DNA of 26,105 bases, taken from an uncultured Lachnospiraceae bacterium. Its GTDB lineage: Bacteria; Bacillota; Clostridia; Lachnospirales; Lachnospiraceae. The position numbers and the translations under genes are program-made. The notes beneath the pieces were generated by a model. That model saw nothing but the letters and a program-made list of their open reading frames with translations, was not told where the DNA came from and searched no databases. Shown piece by piece: positions 1 through 6,310 of this stretch; position 1 is the stretch's first letter; each line of letters starts with the position of its first letter. The DNA lies in contig CAJTTU010000046.1 in assembly GCA_910579325.1 (NCBI GenBank), positions 1 through 26,105 on the forward strand, written 5' to 3'.

Positions 1-303
1 TAAGCGTTCTTTTTGGTTCAGCCCATCTTCAATCAGAACTGCATTGATGTTTTCCATGTTAGACAGGCATATCAATTCATTTATACTTGCATAATCTCGG
101 ATATTCCCTTTTTTATCCGAGTTCTTATCACGCCATTGCTTAGCTGTCATACCAAATAATGCCATATTCAGCACATCAGCTTCTGATGCGTAAATAATGG
201 AGGTTTGCTGTGACGTAAGTTCCGGCGGAATAAGATTAACCTTAATGGCATCTGTATGTATCCGGCAGTTAATTTTTGCCAATTCTCTCTTAGCGCTCCA
301 TCC
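1..303 (-). pseudogene. KilA-N family protein, C-terminal remnant (5'-truncated, runs off left edge)
   Basis: Translating the minus strand from about position 300 to 1 gives an unbroken frame of about 100 residues. It contains the blocks AKINCRIHTDAIK, LIPPELT, YASEADVLNMALFGMTAKQW, KKGNIRDYA and CLSNMENINAVLIEDG. I recognise these as the region after the DNA-binding domain in prophage-type KilA-N proteins of about 270 residues. The KilA-N domain itself is absent: the frame meets a stop near 312, inside the last codons of the neighbouring HAD gene. No ATG with a ribosome binding site is visible; a TTG lies at 282-280. It therefore looks like a decayed or recombined fragment of a phage-type gene. 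Its 3' end is outside the window, so the far end cannot be judged. The family call comes from remembered family sequence, not a search. Confidence 0.68.
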
Positions 304-1027
304 GCTGCCTTAACGCATCCCAATCTGTTACTGTCAGAATATTTTCATCTACGGAACGTCCTTCCTCCATTGTATCCGGCAAATCAACCGTCCCTATGTA
401 CCATACCGGAAACAGCCCGGCATTCAAGGAACCTTTTACATCACATTCGTACTGATCCCCGATATACCAGACCTCGTCCGGTTGTAGCTGGGCTTTTTCC
501 AACGCCAAATCGAATATCCTTTTGTTCGGCTTGCGGAAGATATAATTGCTTGAAGTAATAATAAATTCAAAAGCATTTTCCGGAAGCAGCCTGTTGATAC
601 GCTTTGCAACTGCGGAAGGCGCATAACAAATATTACTGATTACGCCTGTACGGATGCCGATGCTCTTCAGGTATTCTAAAAATTCTTTTATCCCTTCTGT
701 CGGCCTTCCCGGGGCAGCCGCATCCCAGAATACCGTATCAATTTCAGCGTTACTGAGCCCGATCTCTATTCCCTGAGATTCATAGAGATAGGGCGTAAAC
801 ATTGTATTGGGGATCTCGATCTGAAACAAATGTCTTCTCTCAGGATCAAATCTTCCAAACTCCTGATTGATTTCATTTGCCCTGGCGTATACCTGCTCTG
901 CCGACAAATGATATTTATTTTTTACAGCGTATCGTAAAACAGCCTCCGTTCCTTTTACCCCGTCAAATTTCTCTTCCGCGATCAGCGTCTGGCCATAATC
1001 AAATAGTATCATTTTAGGCATTTTCAT
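290..1027 (-). CDS. HAD-superfamily hydrolase, variant motif I
   Basis: Encodes a 245-residue cytosolic phosphatase-like protein. HAD motif I is FDYGQTL (residues 9-15), so the nucleophile Asp10 is present but the usual second Asp is Gly12. Motif II is the Ser in GVISN, motif III the Lys in FRKPNKRIF, and motif IV YIGDQYECD. A helical cap lies between motifs I and II, as in YjjG/haloacid dehalogenase-like subfamilies. I chose ATG at 1027 because GGAG at 1040-1037 sits 9 nt upstream; TTG at 1042 and ATG at 1036 are in frame but too close to or before that site. It starts 25 nt after the XRE gene and is probably cotranscribed with it. Its stop codon lies at the junction with the KilA-N remnant, so the natural 3' end may have been altered. 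Substrate unknown. Confidence 0.88.
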   Translation of the reverse strand: MKMPKMILFDYGQTLIAEEKFDGVKGTEAVLRYAVKNKYHLSAEQVYARANEINQEFGRFDPERRHLFQIEIPNTMFTPYLYESQGIEIGLSNAEIDTVFWDAAAPGRPTEGIKEFLEYLKSIGIRTGVISNICYAPSAVAKRINRLLPENAFEFIITSSNYIFRKPNKRIFDLALEKAQLQPDEVWYIGDQYECDVKGSLNAGLFPVWYIGTVDLPDTMEEGRSVDENILTVTDWDALRQRMER

Positions 1028-1052
1028 GTCATCCATCTCCAAAATATTTCTC

Positions 1053-1628
1053 TTATTTCATTACCGCCAGCATCACCAGCGCAATCGCAACAATCAGCAC
1101 CGCGGAACCGACGGCCAGGAACGCTTTTTGGTATGGTCTTTTTCCTTCTTCTCTTGCCTTTTCAATTTCATCCAGACTCTTCCCGTTGGCAAACGCGACG
1201 ATTTCCTTATAAGTCTGAATATCGTATTTCTTTTTATACCTTTCAATTCTGACGGCAAAATACATTCCGATGCCAAACAAACATAGATACAGTGCCATTC
1301 CAACCCACTTCCATAGCATTACGAGCGGTACCGGCACGATCAGCAATGCAATAAATAATACGGTAAAAACGGCACTGTCCTTTTGAAACTTCGCATATTC
1401 CTGTGAGTCAATTTCTTTCTTCATTTTTTCTAAATCTCCTTTGATTAAATGATCCAGAGATACTTGAAAGACTTCGCTCATCAACACTAAGCTTTTAATA
1501 TCAGGATAACTTTTGTCATTTTCCCAATTGGATATGGTTTGTCTTGAAACAAAAACTTTATCAGCCAACCCCTCCTGAGATAAATTTGCCTCCGTTCGAT
1601 ATTTTTTTATCTGCTTACCGAGTTCCAT
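1053..1628 (-). CDS. XRE-family transcriptional regulator with C-terminal membrane segments
   Basis: A 191-residue protein. Residues 4-58 form a Cro/CI-type helix-turn-helix (LSQEGLADKVFVSRQTISNWE). A basic and acidic linker follows, then hydrophobic segments near 86-105, 108-126 and 170-189. This makes it a membrane-anchored DNA-binding protein, a layout common in Firmicutes, where the membrane part may sense an envelope signal (inference). The start is ATG at 1628, preceded by GAGGAGGTG about 6 nt upstream; the frame extends to 1661 but without a better site. The HAD hydrolase follows 25 nt downstream. Two 18-bp palindromes lie 50-101 nt upstream of the start and are good candidates for its own operators. 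Target genes beyond itself and the HAD gene are unknown. Confidence 0.9.
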   Translation of the reverse strand: MELGKQIKKYRTEANLSQEGLADKVFVSRQTISNWENDKSYPDIKSLVLMSEVFQVSLDHLIKGDLEKMKKEIDSQEYAKFQKDSAVFTVLFIALLIVPVPLVMLWKWVGMALYLCLFGIGMYFAVRIERYKKKYDIQTYKEIVAFANGKSLDEIEKAREEGKRPYQKAFLAVGSAVLIVAIALVMLAVMK

Positions 1629-1677
1629 CTTCGTCACCTCCTCACTGCACAGTTTAATCAAAAAGGGAGATTTCCGC

Positions 1678-1729
1678 TATCAAAACTCTTTGACACAGCC
1701 CATTTCGTCCGTGTCAAAAATGTTTGACA
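1678..1729. promoter_or_regulatory. Twin 18-bp palindromes upstream of the XRE gene (candidate operators)
   Basis: Plus-strand 1712-1729 is TGTCAAAAATGTTTGACA, a perfect 7-4-7 inverted repeat (TGTCAAA N4 TTTGACA). Plus-strand 1678-1695 is TATCAAAACTCTTTGACA, the same site with one arm mismatch. Start-to-start spacing is 34 bp. TTGACA and TTGATA elements that could serve as -35 boxes are embedded in them on the minus strand, but I found no convincing -10. The position just ahead of the XRE gene suggests autoregulation; this is inference. Confidence 0.6.
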
Positions 1730-1764
1730 GCCCGAAAACAGCCAATGCTGAAAGCTGCCCGGCC

Positions 1765-2247
1765 TTATATCTCAATAAATTCTCCTTCATTTCCATGCTG
1801 CCGGATTAAATTCATTAAATCATCCGCCTGCATCCACAGGGTCGCCGTATTATCATTGGGGTGTACGCCGATTTTGTTGCCGGCAAATTCCGCGTCCAGA
1901 TAAAAATGTACCTGATGCCTGTTATCATTCAGGAGGCCAAGGGGCGTAACCGAACCGGGCGTCAGCTTCATAATTGCGGACAAATCCTCCTCCGACGCAA
2001 AGGAAAGGGCACGCAGCCCATGCTGTTTCCGGAACACTTTTAAGTCTACCCGTTTATTACCCTTCACCGTAATCAGATAATAATTACGTTTTTTATCGTC
2101 CCGGACAAACAGATTTTTTCCGTCCCATTCCGGATACGGAAGCTCGACCTCCTTCAATTCCTCCATGTTAAACACAGCTTTGTGCTCGGTGATTTCATAC
2201 GGAATATTATGCCTGGTCAAATACTGGTATGTTTCGGCTTTATTCAT
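1765..2247 (-). CDS. ProXp-ala/PrdX-type prolyl-tRNA editing protein (YbaK/EbsC fold)
   Basis: A 160-residue free-standing editing domain that in this family hydrolyses mischarged Ala-tRNA(Pro) in the cytosol. Family features are visible: an N-terminal helix with PYEITEHKAVFNMEEL, the basic ITVKGNKRVDLK strand-turn, LTPGSVTPLGL, and a C-terminal GVHPNDNTATLW block. Its length fits the PrdX branch (about 160-170 residues) and not the ProRS-inserted form. The start is ATG at 2247, with AGAGAGAGG about 8 nt upstream. The DUF3788 gene ends 50 nt before it on the same strand, so the two may be cotranscribed. A weak CAGC/GCTG hairpin with a T-run follows the stop codon. Confidence 0.88.
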   Translation of the reverse strand: MNKAETYQYLTRHNIPYEITEHKAVFNMEELKEVELPYPEWDGKNLFVRDDKKRNYYLITVKGNKRVDLKVFRKQHGLRALSFASEEDLSAIMKLTPGSVTPLGLLNDNRHQVHFYLDAEFAGNKIGVHPNDNTATLWMQADDLMNLIRQHGNEGEFIEI

Positions 2248-2297
2248 TAAATATACCTCTCTCTTTGCGCCTTTTCCGTATTGCATATTTTAAAAAT

Positions 2298-2717
2298 CTA
2301 ACTGTTCCTGCGAATCCGAATCAATTTCAAGAGATCGTCATACAGACGCCCCTTATCCTCCAGATCGATCATCAGCCACCTTTGCCCGTTTCCCTCCTGT
2401 GTCTGATGATAAACCGTCTGCAGCTCCTCCGCACAGTCGGGAAGGATTTCCTCGATCATCGGTTTTTCTTTTTTGCCGGCCACGAACAGAACGGTAAAAT
2501 ATCCCTCCCTTGGATATAGGGTACACAATGACTTTCCGGCCTTTTTAAATTTAACATTCCAGCCCTTTTCCCAGCTGCATCCGCTGTATTCTATTTTTTC
2601 GGTGCATTTATATGTGCTCCTGATTTCGGAACAAAATTGCGTAAAAACCGGGTTCCTGACATATTCGCCTATTTCCTCAACAGTAGGACAATGGTTTCGG
2701 TCCTGCAAATCGATCAT
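2298..2717 (-). CDS. DUF3788 family protein
   Basis: A 139-residue soluble protein without signal peptide. The pattern SGCSWEKGWNVKFKKAGKSLCTLYPREGYFTVL, then a KKEKP turn, a long helix and a terminal RWLMIDLEDKGRLYDDLLKLIRIRRNS block matches the DUF3788 family, whose function is not established. The start is ATG at 2717, after GGAGGAGCGG 6 nt upstream; the in-frame extension to 2759 lacks such a site. It lies 51 nt after the sodium symporter gene and 50 nt before the tRNA editing gene, all minus strand, suggesting one transcript. Context does not reveal its function. Confidence 0.8.
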   Translation of the reverse strand: MIDLQDRNHCPTVEEIGEYVRNPVFTQFCSEIRSTYKCTEKIEYSGCSWEKGWNVKFKKAGKSLCTLYPREGYFTVLFVAGKKEKPMIEEILPDCAEELQTVYHQTQEGNGQRWLMIDLEDKGRLYDDLLKLIRIRRNS

Positions 2718-2768
2718 ATTGCTCCGCTCCTCCATATTACGGTTATGTACGCCCGGCAAAAGCCAGGC

Positions 2769-4235
2769 TCACCGTTTCTTTTTCCCAAATACCATCCAGG
2801 CCACAAACCCCAACAGCGCAAACGCCACGACCATCCAGGGAATAAAATATCCCATGCCTTTACCGTAGAACAGGTCATAGTACCCTTTCAGGTAAATCAC
2901 GACAACAATCGCCGGCAGACCTACGGTCATATAGCCTTTCATCTTCTCCGGGAAACGCATGCCGTCCCCTGCGTTAACCTCCGCCAGGAAGTTTTGAAAG
3001 CCCCAGCCGTTTCTGGAAACACAGAAAGCCACATAGATCAGAGAACCCAGCGGCAGGATATTGCTGGAAACCAGAAAATCCTCCAGATCCATAATTCCGC
3101 TGTTTGGGCCTAAAGGCTGAATCCCTGCCAGCACATTAAAGCCCAGGACGCAGGGCATAGACAGCAGGGCAATCGCCACGATATTAACCGCCACCGCTTT
3201 CTTTCTGCTCCATCCCCACAGATCGGCCGCAAAGGACAGAATATTTTCAAACACCGCGATAATCGTGGACAATGCGGCAAAGGACATAAACAAAAAGAAC
3301 AGAGACCCCCAGATCCGTCCTCCTGCCATCTGGTTAAACACATTCGGCAACGTGATAAAAATCAGGGACGGGCCGGCCCCCGGCTCGATGCCATAGGCGA
3401 AGCAGGCCGGGATAATGATAAATCCCGCCATCAGTGCCACAAAAGTATCCAGAACGATCACATTGACCGCCTCGCCGGTAAGGGACCGCTCTCTGCCCAG
3501 ATAGCTTCCGAAAATAGCCATGGCGCCGCAGCCAATGCTCAAGGTAAAAAAGGCCTGGGACATGGCGCCGAATATCACATTGCCCATGCCAATCTCCATC
3601 ATAGCCTTAAAATCAGGAACCAGGTAAAATTTCACGCCTTCCATGGCGCCCGGCAGCGTCACCGAATGAACGGCAAGGACCAGAATCAGTCCTAACAGAC
3701 CGATCATCATCACCTTGCTGATCCGTTCCACGCCTTTCTGCACGCCAAAAGAACAGATGCCGAAGGCAAGAACCACCACCAGCACCATCCAGAAGGTCAT
3801 CAGACCCGGATTCTGGGTCATGGCGGAGAATTTCCCGGCCACTTCCTCCGGGGTCATCGCCGCCCCGGTAAACTCTCCGGTCAGGCACCGCCAGAAATAA
3901 TACAGCATCCAGCCTGCCACCATCGTATAAAACATCATCAGAATATAATTGGCCGAAATCCCGAGAATCCTGTAATGATGCCACTTTCTCCCCTCAGGCT
4001 CCAGCTCCCGGAAGGATATTGCGCAGCTTTTCTGACTTCCCCGGCCCACCGTAAACTCACAGACCAGAATCGGAAAGCCCAAAATCGCCAGAAAGACCAG
4101 ATAAATCAAAATAAAAGCGGCGCCTCCGTACTCGCCGCACATATAAGGGAATTTCCACACATTCCCCAAACCCACCGCACAGCCTGCCGATACCAGGATA
4201 AATCCCAGCCGGGAACTGAATTTTTCACGCTCCAT
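2769..4235 (-). CDS. Sodium-dependent transporter, NSS/SNF family
   Basis: A 488-residue polytopic membrane protein with about 11-12 hydrophobic segments. The N-terminal FSSRLGFILVSAGCAVGLGN followed by VWKFPYMCGEYGGAAF is the transmembrane-1 sodium and substrate site signature of LeuT/MhsT-like neurotransmitter:sodium symporters; FPILVCEFTVGRGSQ follows in TM2. Bacterial members import amino acids with Na+; the substrate cannot be assigned here. The start is ATG at 4235, preceded by GGGAGG. A promoter with 17-nt spacing lies immediately upstream. DUF3788 and the PrdX-type editing gene follow at about 50-nt gaps. A link between amino acid import and tRNA proofreading is only a contextual guess. 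Confidence 0.92.
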   Translation of the reverse strand: MEREKFSSRLGFILVSAGCAVGLGNVWKFPYMCGEYGGAAFILIYLVFLAILGFPILVCEFTVGRGSQKSCAISFRELEPEGRKWHHYRILGISANYILMMFYTMVAGWMLYYFWRCLTGEFTGAAMTPEEVAGKFSAMTQNPGLMTFWMVLVVVLAFGICSFGVQKGVERISKVMMIGLLGLILVLAVHSVTLPGAMEGVKFYLVPDFKAMMEIGMGNVIFGAMSQAFFTLSIGCGAMAIFGSYLGRERSLTGEAVNVIVLDTFVALMAGFIIIPACFAYGIEPGAGPSLIFITLPNVFNQMAGGRIWGSLFFLFMSFAALSTIIAVFENILSFAADLWGWSRKKAVAVNIVAIALLSMPCVLGFNVLAGIQPLGPNSGIMDLEDFLVSSNILPLGSLIYVAFCVSRNGWGFQNFLAEVNAGDGMRFPEKMKGYMTVGLPAIVVVIYLKGYYDLFYGKGMGYFIPWMVVAFALLGFVAWMVFGKKKR

Positions 4236-4276
4236 TATAAATTTCCTCCCTGCTTCTATTCGCTTTTATCCCCATA

Positions 4277-4305
4277 AATATATCATATTGGCCAATAGTT
4301 CGCAA
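4277..4305 (-). promoter_or_regulatory. Promoter of the NSS transporter gene with palindromic spacer
   Basis: On the minus strand TTGCGA (4305-4300) is followed after exactly 17 nt by TATATT (4282-4277), preceded by TG one base upstream (extended -10). The spacer contains the perfect 12-bp palindrome TATTGGCCAATA (4286-4297), a possible operator. The transcript would start near 4270, about 35 nt before the ATG. Confidence 0.6.
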
Positions 4306-4311
4306 GGCCGT

Positions 4312-4343
4312 ATAGCAAAGAGGCTGCCATAACGACAGCCCCT
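4312..4343 (-). terminator. Terminator after the PepSY lipoprotein gene
   Basis: Minus-strand AGGGGCTG, a 10-nt loop and CAGCCTCT form an 8-bp stem with one G-U pair, followed by TTTGCTAT. The U tract is short, so termination may be partial. It sits just after the stop codon of the lipoprotein gene and before the NSS promoter. Confidence 0.55.
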
Positions 4344-4352
4344 TCCCATTCC

Positions 4353-5201
4353 TTAATCCCGGTCTGCCTCAAAACTGATGATTTCTCCGGTAACCGCGTC
4401 GATTTCATACTCATATTCGGTATGGCCCGCTTTAAATTTGATCTCGTACTCCGCCTTATCATGATCCTGGTCAAATTCCACTTCCAGATCATAAACGTCT
4501 GCTTCGCTCACATTCGCATGAGCAAAGGCCGCCGCTTTCGCCTGCTCCTGCGTGATATAGGATGAGCCGGCATTGCCCTGGCCCCCGGCTGCCGGAGCAT
4601 TTCCGCCGCCGTTTTGACTCTGGCCCTGATTCTTCGCTCCGCCCGGCAGATCGGATTCCGCGTCATAATCATAAGAAAGAATCTCTCCGGTAGCCGCATC
4701 GATGTCATAGTCGTATTCTTTATTCCCCACGAAAAATTCTACGTCATACTCGTCACGTCCATGCTCCCGTTCCAGCTTTACCCGTATATAAGAAATATCC
4801 GCTTCACTGACATTGGCATGTTCCCGGGCAATCCGCTTCGCGTCCTCCTCGGTAAGCCCCTGGGACTGCGCCGCCGGGGCCGCCTGACCGCCCCCAGAGG
4901 TTGCTGTTGTTCCCGCCGCTGTCGTCGCCCCCGCAGCATTTGAATCCGTCAGACCTGCTGCCGACGACTCATTGTTCGGAGTCTGAACGATCTGGGATTC
5001 CGCAGGCACTGTCTCCTCCGCTGACTGACTTATCACAGCTGTTGTTTCAACAGTCTGGCTTTCTTCGGCTGTTGTCTCGATCCTCTGACTTTCCGCAGCT
5101 GTCGTCTGGCCGTTCCCCGTGCCGCCGCAGCCTGTCAGCCCTGTCATCAGAATTATGCCAAATAAAATGGCGCACATTTTCTTCGTCTGAATTTGTTTCA
5201 T
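4353..5201 (-). CDS. Lipoprotein with two tandem PepSY domains
   Basis: A 282-residue exported lipoprotein. Signal peptide with lipobox LTGC (Cys25), then a Ser/Thr/Ala/Glu-rich linker (26-113) containing near-repeats such as SQ-ETTAEESQ-VETTA. PepSY domain 1 (about 115-180) and PepSY domain 2 (about 216-280) are separated by a Gly/Gln/Asn linker. Both domains contain HANVSEAD, a Y-(D/E)-Y-(D/E)-I-D-A strand and TGEI, and are much alike, so they arose by duplication. PepSY domains are known as inhibitors of peptidases or as cell-surface sensor and binding modules; the target is unknown. The ATG overlaps the stop codon of the upstream Cof-type phosphatase (ATGA at 5201-5198), indicating translational coupling. 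A GGGAGG site is also present upstream. Confidence 0.88.
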   Translation of the reverse strand: MKQIQTKKMCAILFGIILMTGLTGCGGTGNGQTTAAESQRIETTAEESQTVETTAVISQSAEETVPAESQIVQTPNNESSAAGLTDSNAAGATTAAGTTATSGGGQAAPAAQSQGLTEEDAKRIAREHANVSEADISYIRVKLEREHGRDEYDVEFFVGNKEYDYDIDAATGEILSYDYDAESDLPGGAKNQGQSQNGGGNAPAAGGQGNAGSSYITQEQAKAAAFAHANVSEADVYDLEVEFDQDHDKAEYEIKFKAGHTEYEYEIDAVTGEIISFEADRD

Positions 5202-6082
5202 CTTCCATCATCCTCCCTGCTCCAAACTAACATTTTACATTCTCCGGAATCCTCACTCATTGATTCATGCAAAGGGAGCTCCGGAATCAGCCCCAGCGCG
5301 ACCATGGCCCGGCACAGACCGTCCTCCTCCACGGTTTCCGCTATATAAGACGCATAAGGCTCCAGAACCGGGTCATGGTGTCCCATGGCCACGGCATTGG
5401 GAACGGCCTCGAACATGGACAGGTCGTTGCTGCTGTCGCCGAACACCCAGGCATCTTCCCGCCTGACCCCAAACCGGTCCAGCACATAATCAATGACCTT
5501 CGCTTTGGAATGCCCCTTCGGCACCAGCTCATAAAACTGACCGCCCCGGCAGACCACGTCAAACCACCGGGACGATTCCCGGCAGAATTCCTCATCCAGA
5601 CTGTCTTCATCGCCGAAAGCGATCAGCTTGCTGAACACCGGATAAGCCTCCGACCATCCCACGCGCGCATCGACTTTCTCGGCAGAAGCCCCGTAAATCT
5701 CCGTCACCGCCGGGAATCTGGAACTGTGGTCCTGAAAATAGATACTGTCCCGGCCTTCCAGAACCGCATCCATATTACACCGGGCAATCAGTTTAAGAAA
5801 CGGCCGTCCTTCCTCTTCCGGCACGTCCCGGTAAAATAAATGTTCGCCGTTATAGACAATATCCGTTCCGCAGCCGCACAGGAAACCGTTAAACTCCATC
5901 TGCAGCACCTCCGCCGGAATCGTACATAAGGTGCGCCCCGTGTTGATAAATACCAGATGCCCCTGCCGCACAGCCTCCCCGATGGCCGCCTTCGCGCTCT
6001 CGGGAATTGTATGATTGATCTCGCTTAAAATTGTTCCGTCAATGTCGAAAAAAAAAGCTTTCTGCCTGCTATTCTGATCCAT
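5198..6082 (-). CDS. Cof-type HAD-IIB phosphatase
   Basis: A 294-residue cytosolic HAD phosphatase of the Cof/YkrA-like group, which acts on sugar phosphates and other small phosphate esters. Motif I is FDIDGTIL (Asp13, Asp15), motif II FINTGRT, motif III the Lys in KGHSKAKVIDYVL, and motif IV VFGDSSNDLSMF; a C2B-type cap lies between II and III. The start is ATG at 6082, with AAAGGGGG upstream; the frame is open to 6112 without a better site. A run of nine T (coding strand, 6056-6048) encodes Phe10-Phe12 just before motif I. About 24 charged residues follow the end of the usual fold. The last bases overlap the PepSY lipoprotein start by 4 nt. A promoter lies 135-165 nt upstream. Confidence 0.92.
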   Translation of the reverse strand: MDQNSRQKAFFFDIDGTILSEINHTIPESAKAAIGEAVRQGHLVFINTGRTLCTIPAEVLQMEFNGFLCGCGTDIVYNGEHLFYRDVPEEEGRPFLKLIARCNMDAVLEGRDSIYFQDHSSRFPAVTEIYGASAEKVDARVGWSEAYPVFSKLIAFGDEDSLDEEFCRESSRWFDVVCRGGQFYELVPKGHSKAKVIDYVLDRFGVRREDAWVFGDSSNDLSMFEAVPNAVAMGHHDPVLEPYASYIAETVEEDGLCRAMVALGLIPELPLHESMSEDSGECKMLVWSREDDGR

Positions 6083-6217
6083 CCGGACATCCCCCTTTCC
6101 TTTGCCGCACATTTCCGGTATCCTGCCATACCCAATGCGCCGGCACCCTCTATGTTACGGATGTCACAGCGCCGGCTTTGGAGATTCCCGAAAGCGCAAT
6201 CTGTCCTGATGGTTTCT

Positions 6218-6246
6218 ATTATAGCAAAAAACATCCTGAATGTCAG
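6218..6246 (-). promoter_or_regulatory. Promoter of the Cof phosphatase-PepSY operon
   Basis: Minus-strand CTGACA (6246-6241), 17-nt spacer, TATAAT (6223-6218). The start point would be near 6211, leaving a leader of about 130 nt. The 228-nt gap between this gene and uxaC holds this promoter and, in the leader, two copies of GCCGGCGC whose GCCGGC cores could pair; I see no known riboswitch and no clear terminator for uxaC. Confidence 0.7.
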
Positions 6247-6310
6247 CCAAAATTATTACCCGGAAATCCGGCCGCATAGCATAAATTCAACAATGGAAAT
6301 TCTTTTTCTC

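Noticed and set aside
1712..1729. Full sigma-A promoter inside the XRE palindromes
   Set aside because: TTGACA-like boxes are present, but no hexamer at 16-18 nt downstream resembles TATAAT, so only the palindromes are reported.
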